Source of the DNA: Clostridia bacterium
Lineage (GTDB): Bacteria > Bacillota > Clostridia > TANB77 > UBA1234
DNA: 64,000 nucleotides
Assembly (NCBI GenBank): GCA_017521465.1
Contig: JAFXCN010000001.1
Location: forward strand, 68,762 to 132,761
Direction: 5' to 3'
The position numbers and the translations under genes are program-made. Below, in pieces: positions 1 to 9,465 of the stretch; positions within the stretch are counted from its first letter, which is position 1, and each line of letters opens with the position of its first letter. The notes below the pieces were generated by a model. The model saw only the letters and a program-made list of their open reading frames with translations. It was not told the DNA's origin and searched no databases.

Positions 1-578
1 TCTTTTAATCTGTTTTCTAACTTTTTCTTATATTCTTCAACTAGTCCAGATGATTTTTCTTCTACAAACAAAATGTTATTTTCTATAACGATTAGTCTTT
101 TCTCTATATCATTTTTTAGTCGTTCCCCTTCTATTTTTCTAGCTTCGACTATATTATCAATAGCAACATCTGTTGCTTTTTTTAATTCTTCCCAATATAA
201 TGATTCATCCGCTTCATTTTCGATAGATAATATATCTGGCATTCTCATTACTGATGTAGCAGTAATATCATCAGTTATATTATATTCATCAACTAAAGCT
301 TTCATTTCCTCTATATATTTTTTAGCTAATTGCCTATCTACTTTAATACTTTTCCCTTTATCACTCATGTTAACTAACGATATATATACATCCGTTTTAC
401 CTCTAGGGATTGACTGTATGATGTACTGTCTTAATTTATCTTCTAAAAAGACTAAGTATCTTGGCATTTTTATAGTTACATCACTATACCTATGATTAAC
501 AGTTTTTATTTCTATAGTATATTCTCTTCCGTCATTTTCGTACTTTCCACTACCATAGCCTGTCATACTTTTTATCAT
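1..578 (-). CDS. yicC: YicC/YloC family endoribonuclease, C-terminus cut by window edge
   Basis: The reverse strand reads from an ATG at 578 without a stop to base 1. The protein opens with MIKSMTGYG, the hallmark N-terminus of the YicC/YloC family, followed by EIKTVNHRYSDV, also typical. Members are described as endoribonucleases acting on structured RNA. A coiled, charged stretch (EELKKATDVAIDNIVEARKIEGE) lies near residue 125 onward. Only about 192 residues are present; a complete member has roughly 290, so the C-terminal third is outside the window. It is the last visible gene of the minus-strand block that starts with the heat-shock operon. Confidence 0.9.
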   Translation of the reverse strand, partial: MIKSMTGYGSGKYENDGREYTIEIKTVNHRYSDVTIKMPRYLVFLEDKLRQYIIQSIPRGKTDVYISLVNMSDKGKSIKVDRQLAKKYIEEMKALVDEYNITDDITATSVMRMPDILSIENEADESLYWEELKKATDVAIDNIVEARKIEGERLKNDIEKRLIVIENNILFVEEKSSGLVEEYKKKLENRLK

Positions 579-602
579 ATTTTATATTCTCTTTTCTATA
601 AT

Positions 603-1025
603 TTATTTTTTCTTTCTTGAACTGCTATTTTTATTAGCTTTTATTATAACATAGATTGCTTTTCCAACATAATACACAAAGAATGGTATCCATACATGTC
701 TAACTGGTATGCTTTTAATAAAATCTGATTTAGCAAACGCGTAAACGTGCACTATAAAAGGAACAGTAAATGCCAATGCTACAAATTCTGTAGCCCACAC
801 TGCTTTTGAACCTGAACTTTTTTTGTATGCAAATACATATAACACAATCGCAATCAATAAAAATACTGCTCCAACAGCACAACTAATAGTTTTCATAGTT
901 ATTCTGTCATACATTGCATTAATACACATAGTTTGTATCATGCTTATACAAATTTCTACAAATATAAGCATTATACCAACACCACATAATTTATCTGCCA
1001 ATTTATTTTTTTCTTTGTAATTCAT
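603..1025 (-). CDS. Small four-helix membrane protein of unknown function
   Basis: A 140-residue protein with about four hydrophobic segments (near residues 11-33, 45-66, 78-98 and 107-128) and a basic Ser/Lys-rich C-terminus ending SSSRKKK. I do not recognise a named family. It sits 25 bp upstream of yicC and 21 bp downstream of rsmE on the same strand, so it is probably co-transcribed with them. The even spacing of its helices and intact frame argue for a real gene; nothing in the sequence gives a substrate or partner. Confidence 0.75.
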   Translation of the reverse strand: MNYKEKNKLADKLCGVGIMLIFVEICISMIQTMCINAMYDRITMKTISCAVGAVFLLIAIVLYVFAYKKSSGSKAVWATEFVALAFTVPFIVHVYAFAKSDFIKSIPVRHVWIPFFVYYVGKAIYVIIKANKNSSSRKKK

Positions 1026-1046
1026 TTTTCTTACCTTTCCTTACTT

Positions 1047-1787
1047 CTATAGCTCTAACTCATAATTAACCATAGATACTGTTGCAATTGCTGCCGTTTC
1101 CGTTCTAAGTATCCTTTGGCCAAGAGTACATATCTGGGCACCATTTTCTTTTAATAAATTAATTTCCTCATCAGAAAATCCACCTTCTGGTCCGATTACT
1201 ATAGCTATACTTGCAATATTTCTTTTTAGCCCTTTCAATATCTGCTTAATACTTATGTTTTCTTCACTTTCATATGGCACTAATACTATATCATATTTTG
1301 AAATATTTTCAATGATATTTTCAAAAATAATTACATTGTTAACTACTGGTATTTTCTGTCTACCACACTGTTTTGATGCTTCAGTAGCTATTTTATTCCA
1401 TCTATCAAGTTTCTTGCCACCTTTTTCATCACTAATTTTAGCAACAGATCTTGCCATTTGTACAGGTATAACACTAGTCACGCCTAGTTCTGTACATTTT
1501 TGAATAACTGTTTCTAATTTATCACTTTTCGGCAATCCTTGATATAAATCTAATTTATATGGCACTTCAGCGTTTTTTTCACTAATTTTATTTATTTTGC
1601 ACAGAATTTCATCATTGGCAGTATATTCACATATTTGAGCTTCATAAGTTACACCATTTTCATTACAAATCTCTATAGGATCATCTATATTATATCTTAG
1701 AACCTTTTTTATATGTTTTACATCATCACCAATAATTCTTATATTTTTTCCATCAATTTGATTATTTTTAATATAAAAAGTTGACAT
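1047..1787 (-). CDS. rsmE: 16S rRNA (uracil(1498)-N(3))-methyltransferase RsmE
   Basis: A 246-residue SPOUT-class methyltransferase that modifies U1498 of 16S rRNA using S-adenosylmethionine. The knot signature is complete: GPEGGFSDEEI near residue 199 and LGQRILRTETA near 222. The internal motif KSDKLETVIQKCTELGV (from about residue 88) is also characteristic. Length matches the family. It begins 11 bp after dnaJ, behind a GGGGGG-rich ribosome binding site, the usual hrcA-grpE-dnaK-dnaJ-rsmE order in Clostridia, so it is probably read from the heat-shock promoter. Confidence 0.95.
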   Translation of the reverse strand: MSTFYIKNNQIDGKNIRIIGDDVKHIKKVLRYNIDDPIEICNENGVTYEAQICEYTANDEILCKINKISEKNAEVPYKLDLYQGLPKSDKLETVIQKCTELGVTSVIPVQMARSVAKISDEKGGKKLDRWNKIATEASKQCGRQKIPVVNNVIIFENIIENISKYDIVLVPYESEENISIKQILKGLKRNIASIAIVIGPEGGFSDEEINLLKENGAQICTLGQRILRTETAAIATVSMVNYELEL

Positions 1788-1798
1788 TTTGCCCCCCT

Positions 1799-2941
1799 TT
1801 ATTTAAAAAAGCTTCTTTTCTTAGTTTCTTCGACGCTTTCACCTGTAGCTTCAGCAAACTTTCTTAACAAGTCTTTTTGTGCATTATTTAATTTTTTTGG
1901 AACATCTACAACCACTGTAAAATACAAATCTCCTGTAGTTCTTCCATTTATATTTTTAATTCCTTTTCCTCTTAATGTAAATATAGAACCTGTTTGTGTT
2001 CCCTCGGCTAGCTCATAGTCCATATCGCCATTCAAAGTTGGAACTTTTATTGTAGCACCCAAAGTAGCTTGTGCAAAAGAAACATGTACATTACAAAAGA
2101 TACTATCGCCTTTTCTTGTAAATATAGAATGTTGTTTCACATAAACCGTAATATATAAATCGCCCGCTGGACCACCACGCAAACCTGGTTCACCTTCACC
2201 ACGCAACGAAATTACTTGTCCACTATCAATTCCTGCTGGTATTGCTACTTTAATTTTTCTTTGTTTTCTAGTTGTTCCTCTTCCTTTACATTCTGGGCAA
2301 GGATTTGTTGTTACTTTACCTTCTCCACCACAATGATCACAAGTTCTAACTGATGAGAATGATCCTAGTATTGTGTTTTGAACAGTTTTTACTTGACCAC
2401 TTCCGCCACAAACTTTACAAGTTTCCTTTGACGTTCCGGCTTTACTTCCAGAACCTTTACAAGAGTCACATTGCTCATTTCTATTTACAACAATTTCTTT
2501 AGTTATACCAAATGCAGCTTCTTCAAATGCTATATCTACGCGTACTTGTATATCTCTTCCTTTAAGCGGTCCGTTTCTCCTTTGGGTTCTTCCTCCGCCA
2601 CCAAAAAATGATGAAAAGATATCTCCAAGGTCAACATCAAATCCGCCACCACCAAATCCAGAGAAACCGTCAAAACCGCTGAAGCCACTAAAGTCACTAC
2701 TATAACCATTTGGACCACTATGTCCAAATTGATCATACATATTTCTTTTTTGCTTATCAGATAAAACTTCATAAGCTTCATTTACTTCTTTAAATTTCTT
2801 TTCAGCTTCTTCTTTATTATTAGGATTAGCGTCAGGATGATATTGCTTTGCAAGCTTTCTAAAAGCTTTCTTTAATTCATCATCAGTTGCATTTTTTTGC
2901 ACACCTAAAACTTCATAATAATCTCTTTTTGATTCTGCCAT
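1799..2941 (-). CDS. dnaJ: Chaperone DnaJ (Hsp40)
   Basis: A 380-residue type I DnaJ that stimulates DnaK ATPase and delivers substrates. An N-terminal J domain carries HPD at residues 35-37, then a Gly/Phe-rich linker, then four zinc-binding CxxCxGxG repeats ([32 protein letters not shown]) and the C-terminal substrate domain. The start is unusual: no ribosome binding site lies just before the ATG at 2941. The nearest strong one (AAGGAGG, 3003-3009) is separated from it by a long hairpin (see 2952-2999). It is 374 bp from dnaK, and that gap is filled with repeats. Confidence 0.97.
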   Translation of the reverse strand: MAESKRDYYEVLGVQKNATDDELKKAFRKLAKQYHPDANPNNKEEAEKKFKEVNEAYEVLSDKQKRNMYDQFGHSGPNGYSSDFSGFSGFDGFSGFGGGGFDVDLGDIFSSFFGGGGRTQRRNGPLKGRDIQVRVDIAFEEAAFGITKEIVVNRNEQCDSCKGSGSKAGTSKETCKVCGGSGQVKTVQNTILGSFSSVRTCDHCGGEGKVTTNPCPECKGRGTTRKQRKIKVAIPAGIDSGQVISLRGEGEPGLRGGPAGDLYITVYVKQHSIFTRKGDSIFCNVHVSFAQATLGATIKVPTLNGDMDYELAEGTQTGSIFTLRGKGIKNINGRTTGDLYFTVVVDVPKKLNNAQKDLLRKFAEATGESVEETKKRSFFK

Positions 2942-2951
2942 TGTATCATCA

Positions 2952-2999
2952 AAATGAACGAAAACAGAAAAGATAGATCTTTGTTGTTTCCGTTCATTT
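2952..2999 (-). promoter_or_regulatory. Hairpin between the dnaJ ribosome binding site and start codon
   Basis: On the minus strand, AAGGAGG (3009-3003) is followed after 3 nt by a hairpin of about 20 bp: AAATGAACG pairs with CGTTCATTT, followed by G(A)3CA/TG(T)3T, a 2x2 internal loop, then AAAGA/TCTTT closed by a short loop. The dnaJ ATG lies 10 nt beyond. If the hairpin folds, the binding site and the ATG come within about 13 nt of each other. The binding site also serves an ATG at 2997 that opens a 30-codon ORF (to 2905) overlapping dnaJ out of frame. Pairing is read directly; a role in translation is inferred. Confidence 0.6.
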
Positions 3000-3013
3000 A
3001 TACCTCCTTAAAA

Positions 3014-3116
3014 GAATAATTAATAGTGAATAGTGAATAGTGAATAGTTATTTCCTAATTTTAACTCAGATAACCATTCATTCTTCACTATTCATTATTC
3101 ACTTTTCACTATATTT
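3014..3116. repeat. TTCACTATTCACTA-type palindromic intergenic repeat
   Basis: Tandem 7-mers GTGAATA on one side (about 3022-3050) face ATTCACT/ATTATTCAC runs on the other (about 3076-3110), forming a long imperfect inverted repeat. A near copy lies at 25170-25260 and a fragment at 45416-45440. Confidence 0.75.
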
Positions 3117-3117
3117 C

Positions 3118-3168
3118 GCACCGTTTGAATCGTTCAACGCAGCGAGATGCCGTTTTTCATGCGAATTT
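3118..3168. repeat. 51-bp direct repeat, copy 1 (dnaK-dnaJ gap)
   Basis: Fifty of 51 bases match copy 2 at 3263-3313, offset by 145 bp. The unit begins GCACCGTT, contains TCGTTCAACGCAGCGAGATG and ends near GCGAATTT. It resembles the GTAACGCAGTTCG elements found elsewhere in the window. Confidence 0.9.
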
Positions 3169-3214
3169 CTTATTATTTTTCGCACCAAATTCGCAGCAAA
3201 AATGTGTATATCGC

Positions 3215-3262
3215 AAGGCGAACGACTCGATAAGGAGCGGAGGCGTGCTAGATGCACGTTGA
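3215..3262. repeat. Stem-loop element between the two 51-bp repeats
   Basis: Contains GGAGGCGTGC, a 5-nt loop and GCACGTTGAGC; CGTGC pairs with GCACG. A related element lies between hydB and hydA (32528-32612), where the same stem reads CGTAC/GTACG, a compensatory change. Confidence 0.6.
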
Positions 3263-3313
3263 GCACCGTTCGAATCGTTCAACGCAGCGAGATGCCGTTT
3301 TTCATGCGAATTT
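3263..3313. repeat. 51-bp direct repeat, copy 2, ending next to the dnaK stop codon
   Basis: Identical to copy 1 except one C/T difference at the ninth base. It stops 2 bp before the dnaK stop codon (3316-3318). Confidence 0.9.
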
Positions 3314-3315
3314 TA

Positions 3316-5175
<1,860 letters not shown>

Positions 5176-5215
5176 TTACTTTTAAAACTTTATATTAAAA
5201 TAAATTTAAAATCTG

Positions 5216-5737
5216 CTAGTTTGCTACTTTAACCATTGCAGGTCTAATTACTCTATCTTTTATTTTGTAGCCTCTTTTCAATTCTTCAACAACTGTTTGT
5301 TCATCATATTCTTCACTTTCAATATGCATTACTGCATCATGAAATTCAGGATTAAATTTTTCATTAACAGTTGGAATTACTTCAACATTAAGAGAATTCA
5401 TTACATCTAATATTTGTCTATATATTAAATTAATTCCTTCTTTCATGCTTTCGTCCATACCTTGAACATTAACACCTTTTTCTAAACTATCAACAACTGT
5501 TATATATTTTGCAACAACATCGCCAACAGCTAATTGATAAATATTTTCTTTTTCTTTGCTAACTCTTTTTTTGTAATTATCAAACTCTGCTGCTGTTCTT
5601 TGAAGATGCTCATAATATTTGTCATTCTCTTTTTTTAGTTTTTCAATTTCTGCTTCAAGTTCATCTACTGTTTTTTCAGTCATGACTTCGTTTTCTTGCA
5701 TTTCCACTTCCTCATTCTTCTCCATCGTCTCTGACAT
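5216..5737 (-). CDS. grpE: Nucleotide exchange factor GrpE
   Basis: A 173-residue protein that releases ADP from DnaK. The first 60 residues are acidic and coiled-coil forming (VDELEAEIEKLKKENDKYYEHL), followed by the conserved RTAAEFDNYKKRV and a C-terminal beta domain ending KIKDRVIRPAMVKVA. The start overlaps the end of hrcA by 26 bp in another frame, which suggests translational coupling. Its ribosome binding site (GAAAGGAAG) lies inside hrcA. Confidence 0.96.
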   Translation of the reverse strand: MSETMEKNEEVEMQENEVMTEKTVDELEAEIEKLKKENDKYYEHLQRTAAEFDNYKKRVSKEKENIYQLAVGDVVAKYITVVDSLEKGVNVQGMDESMKEGINLIYRQILDVMNSLNVEVIPTVNEKFNPEFHDAVMHIESEEYDEQTVVEELKRGYKIKDRVIRPAMVKVAN

Positions 5738-6767
5738 CTTTCTTTCCTCCTTGATTTATTTTTTGCTGTATTGCTTCTCCTAAATATTTTATAGTTGGAA
5801 TTACTTTCTTGTAATCCATTCTTTTGGGACCTATAATTCCAATAGTTCCAACTTCTTTATCATTTAAAGATTGTTTATATGTAATAATAGTAAAATCTTT
5901 CAAATCATCAAATGCCGTTTCTTGTCCTATATAAACATTAATGTTACCATCATATCCACTCTTCATAAGTTCTTTGATAGCATCTTTAGTCTCAATAATG
6001 TTCAAAAAATTTTTCAAAGTATCAACTTTTTTTAGTTCTGGAAGTGCAAGCATATTTGTAGCTCCTTCCATATATACTTTTGAATTTCCATCAACTAATA
6101 AATTGTTTATCTCAACCATAAGTGGCACAATATTGTTACTTATGTTATATAATTCATTTTCAACATACGAATTTATATTTTCATATATCTCTCTAAAATT
6201 TCTACCTTTTAATTTATAATTCAAAAAGTTATTAAAGATTTCTATATTTTCTTCTGGAATAACACCGTCATAATTTACTAACGATTCTTTTATAATTCCG
6301 TTATCAGCTAATATAACAATCATTAATCTATTATTACCAATTTTTACAAGTTTTATTTCTTCAACACTGCAATTTTCTATTTCTGGCCCCATTGCAATTG
6401 AAGCATAATTAGTAAGTCTTGATAATATATTAGTAGCTTCGTGAATTAAATTTTCAATTTTTGTTATATCATTTTGAAGTATTTCATCAATTACAGCTTT
6501 TTCTTTTGCAGTTAGATTTTTTTCCTTCATAATGTTGTCTATATATAGTCTATACCCCTTACTAGAAGGAACTCTTCCCGCTGAAGTATGAGGTTGTTCA
6601 AGATACCCTAACTCCTCAAGACTTGCCATTTCATTTCTAATTGTAGCTGGACTAAAACCTAAATTGTAGTCATTAGCAATCTTTGTTGAACCTACCGGTT
6701 CAGCTGTATTATTGTATTCTTCAATTATAGCCTCTAAAATTCGCTTTTTTCTGTCATCTAGAAGCAA
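5712..6767 (-). CDS. hrcA: Heat-inducible transcription repressor HrcA
   Basis: A 351-residue repressor of the class I heat-shock genes. An N-terminal winged helix (MLLDDRKKRILEAIIEEY, then GFSPATIRNEMASLEELGYL and QPHTSAGRVPSSKGYR) is followed by the GAF-like core. It binds CIRCE, and two CIRCE copies lie directly upstream (6785-6811 and 6832-6870), so it represses its own operon. The start at 6767 follows an AAGGTGA-type site. It is the first gene of hrcA-grpE-dnaK-dnaJ. Confidence 0.97.
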   Translation of the reverse strand: MLLDDRKKRILEAIIEEYNNTAEPVGSTKIANDYNLGFSPATIRNEMASLEELGYLEQPHTSAGRVPSSKGYRLYIDNIMKEKNLTAKEKAVIDEILQNDITKIENLIHEATNILSRLTNYASIAMGPEIENCSVEEIKLVKIGNNRLMIVILADNGIIKESLVNYDGVIPEENIEIFNNFLNYKLKGRNFREIYENINSYVENELYNISNNIVPLMVEINNLLVDGNSKVYMEGATNMLALPELKKVDTLKNFLNIIETKDAIKELMKSGYDGNINVYIGQETAFDDLKDFTIITYKQSLNDKEVGTIGIIGPKRMDYKKVIPTIKYLGEAIQQKINQGGKKDVRDDGEE

Positions 6768-6784
6768 TTCTTATCACCTTCCTT

Positions 6785-6811
6785 TTAGCACTTCTTTCGT
6801 TCGAGTGCTAA
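6785..6811 (-). promoter_or_regulatory. CIRCE operator 1 (leader position)
   Basis: Perfect 9-9-9 inverted repeat: TTAGCACTT, nine bases, GAGTGCTAA. It lies 18 bp before the hrcA start codon, in the transcribed leader downstream of the -10. HrcA binding here would block RNA polymerase passage. Confidence 0.97.
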
Positions 6812-6822
6812 ATACAGTAATA

Positions 6823-6851
6823 AAAATATCACTAAGTTTAGCACTTGTCAA
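6823..6851 (-). promoter_or_regulatory. Sigma-A promoter of the hrcA operon
   Basis: On the minus strand TTGACA (6851-6846), a 17-bp spacer and TATTTT (6828-6823). The -35 lies inside CIRCE operator 2 and CIRCE operator 1 is just downstream, so HrcA can occlude both ends. Confidence 0.88.
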
Positions 6852-6870
6852 GTATAAGTGCTAAACTTAG
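6832..6870 (-). promoter_or_regulatory. CIRCE operator 2, overlapping the -35
   Basis: TTAGCACTT, nine bases, AAGTGCTAA, with arms extended to 15 bp each (CTAAGTTTAGCACTT and its complement). Its centre is 53 bp from that of operator 1. The loop holds the TTGACA -35 box. Confidence 0.95.
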
Positions 6871-6931
6871 CGATATTATTTTTTCTATTATTTATATATT
6901 CTCTAGTTATACTATTTTCAATGGTTTTACG

Positions 6932-7960
6932 TTATATAACAAAATCCGCATACATATATAAATCTGTATCTGAATTTAAAAATTGATTTATCTCTTCTTT
7001 AAGTTCTAAAGACACTCTAGATATTCTAACATATCCGCCTTTTAGTTTTACTAAAGGATCTATATACCTAGCTTCAACATTTACTTTTACACAGAATTTA
7101 TCATCAACAGGATTAAATTTTGTATAAAATTTTTCTATTTCTTTTAGTTTTTGCCATCCTTCGCTTATTCTTCTATCACTACTGTTTATTCCCATTTCAT
7201 AAATTGCTTTATCAGCATATTTATACAAATCTTCATTGTTAATTTCTTCTCTTTTCAACATAAGCTCTAAAAGAGTAGCGACAATTTTCATTGATATTTT
7301 TGACTCGTAAGAACGATGCTTTCGAGCAACTTCGATGCTTAACTTACAGAATTTTTCCGCTACACTATAGTTATCAAATGCAAATTCAAATATTCCCTCT
7401 TCATTCTTCGTTACTGTTATATCTTCATAAATTGTTTTTAATTCTTTTAAATTTATATTTCCCAAAAGATATGAAATTCTTAATACATTTTCTATCGATT
7501 CAGCATCAAGTTTAGTTCCATTTGATTTAGCTAATGGATATTTCGAATAGTCACAAATATCTTTTAAATCAATATTATTATTTAAAAAATATTCAAACAA
7601 TTTATCTGAACCAACAATAACATCATATATACTTTTTTCGTCCAATTTTTTATTCATATGTTTGGATGCCTCATTAAACGCAGGTGTATTTAACCCGTGT
7701 AATAATCCGGCTATAATTTGCTTGTCTTCATTAGTATATTTCTCCAGTATCAAAGCAACACCTATACAATGATCTAATATCGTAGATTGATTTAAGCCTC
7801 CAAAAAATTTAGTTAAGTTAATCCCAGATACTTCGCTGATATTCTCCAGTCTATTGATTTCTGGTATATCATCAAACAATTCTAAAATCTTTGTACTATT
7901 GTCATTATATATGTCGTGAATGCTTTTTATTTCATCTTTTCTAGTGTGAATATATTCCAT
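6932..7960 (-). CDS. Degenerate HD-domain protein of unknown function
   Basis: A 342-residue soluble protein. Residues 58-100 look like the start of an HD phosphohydrolase domain: ILDHCIGVALILEKY, then IIAGLLHGLNTPAFNE, where active relatives have LLHDxGHxxF. The metal-binding HD doublet is therefore HG (residues 88-89), so phosphohydrolase activity is doubtful. The remainder is helical and charged with no motif I know. It has its own promoter (7982-8010) and a GAGGTGAG ribosome binding site, and is divergent from the plus-strand gene at 8100. The HD assignment rests on the local motif only. Confidence 0.6.
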   Translation of the reverse strand: MEYIHTRKDEIKSIHDIYNDNSTKILELFDDIPEINRLENISEVSGINLTKFFGGLNQSTILDHCIGVALILEKYTNEDKQIIAGLLHGLNTPAFNEASKHMNKKLDEKSIYDVIVGSDKLFEYFLNNNIDLKDICDYSKYPLAKSNGTKLDAESIENVLRISYLLGNINLKELKTIYEDITVTKNEEGIFEFAFDNYSVAEKFCKLSIEVARKHRSYESKISMKIVATLLELMLKREEINNEDLYKYADKAIYEMGINSSDRRISEGWQKLKEIEKFYTKFNPVDDKFCVKVNVEARYIDPLVKLKGGYVRISRVSLELKEEINQFLNSDTDLYMYADFVI

Positions 7961-7981
7961 TTATTCTCACCTCGCGTAAAA

Positions 7982-8010
7982 ATTATACTACACATTATGT
8001 AATTTTTCAA
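7982..8010 (-). promoter_or_regulatory. Promoter for the HD-like gene
   Basis: Minus strand TTGAAA (8010-8005), 17 bp, TATAAT (7987-7982). Back to back with the plus-strand promoter at 8035. Confidence 0.8.
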
Positions 8011-8034
8011 TCATAATTTGTTTCTTTTTGTTTG

Positions 8035-8063
8035 TTGACTTATATTTTTTGTTTTGCTATCAT
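8035..8063 (+). promoter_or_regulatory. Promoter of the 8100 cassette
   Basis: TTGACT (8035-8040), 17 bp, TATCAT (8058-8063). The GTTGACT -35 recurs before most of the plus-strand cassettes in this window. Confidence 0.75.
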
Positions 8064-8099
8064 CTTTTTGTAAGATAACTTATAAAGGAGGTTTTCAAT

Positions 8100-8384
8100 G
8101 TGGCTAAGATTGATCGAGAGCAACAGCTCACCTTAGTGCCATTGACTGGAGAAGTAAATACTACCACCTCGCATGTTATATGCAAAGATTTTTTTGGCAA
8201 TAAGATTTCTATTGGAGATTATGTAGTCGGCATTACTGGAATACCGAAAGCTGAGAATCGCGAAGGTATTGTTACTGAATTTATTGAGCTTGATTATGGT
8301 ATTTTTATTAAAATTCAAACTTTAGGTGGCCAACTTGTCGCTCATTCTGATTATCCGCATAATTATGCTGTTGAAAAAAAGTAA
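8100..8384 (+). CDS. Small hypothetical protein, beta-rich, GTG start
   Basis: A 94-residue protein I do not recognise. It reads as a beta-rich fold (ISIGDYVVGITGIPKAENREGIVTEFIELDYGIFIKIQTLGG), with a GD-V-x-G pattern that could be an SH3-like barrel; that is inference only. The start is GTG at 8100, 8 nt after AAAGGAGG. An ATG overlaps it at 8098 but opens only a 12-codon frame. It is a single-gene cassette: own promoter (8035-8063), own terminator (8383-8410), opposite strand from its neighbours. Confidence 0.75.
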   Translation: MAKIDREQQLTLVPLTGEVNTTTSHVICKDFFGNKISIGDYVVGITGIPKAENREGIVTEFIELDYGIFIKIQTLGGQLVAHSDYPHNYAVEKK

Positions 8385-8410
8385 AAGGACGGGATTGTTC
8401 CCGTCCTTTT
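8383..8410. terminator. Bidirectional terminator
   Basis: AAAAGGACGGGA, short loop, TCCCGTCCTTTT. It serves the plus-strand 94-residue gene and the minus-strand exchanger that ends at 8425. Confidence 0.9.
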
Positions 8411-8424
8411 TGTCTTCATTTTTC

Positions 8425-9411
8425 TTATTTTCTTATTATTACATATAGTACATACGTTGCATAAATCGCTAACAAACAATATCCTTCTAATTTTGACATT
8501 TCATATTTTCCTTTGTTTCGTGCAAACATTATAAGCATAGCAGACACTACTGCAAACAAAGCAGTATCAACTAGTAGTGAATCCATAGGTAATGCTATAG
8601 GATGTATTAATGAAGATGTTCCTAAAACAAATAATATATTAAATATACTACTTCCTATTAAATTTCCAATTGCCATTTCGTTTTTATGTTTTTTCACCGC
8701 CGCTATTGAAGTAAATATTTCAGGAAGAGATGTGCCTATTGCAAGTACCATTATAGCAATAAATGTTTCAGAAATGTGTAATGCGCTAGCTAACTTTACT
8801 ACTGAATCAACAGCTATATCTCCTCCTATAAAAACCATAGCAATACCAAGCATCATAAACAATATTTTCTTAGTCAACTCATCAATATCTTTTAATTTTA
8901 GTTTTACTTCTTCTTTTGGTTTTTCATGTCTATTTTCTACATAATGATATAAAGAATAATATATAAATACTCCAAAGAATAACAAAAGAATTATTCCGTC
9001 AGCTCTATTTATTATATTTGCTCCAACACCACCATCAAAAATTCTATCTGCCATCAACACGAATAAAACTACTGTTGACAAAAGACTCATATACATATCT
9101 TTTCGTACAGTTTCTTTTAAAAATTTTATTGGTTTTATAATACACAAAATTGCCAAAATCGCACATACATTGAATATATTTGTTCCAATAATATTTCCTA
9201 TTACAACTCCATTACTTCCTGTCTGCGCACCATTTATTGCGACTATAAGCTCTGGCAAGCTAGTTCCAAAAGATACTATTGTCATTCCTAACAATATCTC
9301 ACTTATATTAAGTATCTTACCTATTCGAGACCCAGAATCCACAAAAAGGTCTGAACCTTTTATCAGCAAAATTATTCCTAATATCAATAAACCTATGTTT
9401 ATTATTATCAT
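8425..9411 (-). CDS. Calcium/sodium antiporter (CaCA family, YrbG-like)
   Basis: A 328-residue membrane exchanger with about ten helices in two homologous halves. Each half carries the alpha-repeat signature: FGTSLPELIVAI near residue 48 and IGTSLPEIFTSI near residue 225, whose acidic residues bind the cation. The two halves are joined by a charged cytoplasmic loop (ENRHEKPKEEVKLKLKDIDE) around residue 160. It exchanges Ca2+ or another cation for Na+/H+ across the cell membrane. It lies 54 bp downstream of uvrB on the same strand and is probably co-transcribed. Confidence 0.9.
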   Translation of the reverse strand: MIIINIGLLILGIILLIKGSDLFVDSGSRIGKILNISEILLGMTIVSFGTSLPELIVAINGAQTGSNGVVIGNIIGTNIFNVCAILAILCIIKPIKFLKETVRKDMYMSLLSTVVLFVLMADRIFDGGVGANIINRADGIILLLFFGVFIYYSLYHYVENRHEKPKEEVKLKLKDIDELTKKILFMMLGIAMVFIGGDIAVDSVVKLASALHISETFIAIMVLAIGTSLPEIFTSIAAVKKHKNEMAIGNLIGSSIFNILFVLGTSSLIHPIALPMDSLLVDTALFAVVSAMLIMFARNKGKYEMSKLEGYCLLAIYATYVLYVIIRK

Positions 9412-9465
9412 CTTTATCCTCCGTAAAATATATTAACATACATTATATTATCATAAGCATACTAA

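Noticed and set aside
73-495. 140-codon hydrophobic plus-strand frame at the window start
   Set aside because: Shadow of yicC; the apparent hydrophobic protein comes from reading a charged, AT-rich gene backwards.
8098-8136. ATG two bases before the GTG used for the 94-residue gene
   Set aside because: It opens only 12 codons; the GTG frame is long and has a suitable distance to AAAGGAGG.
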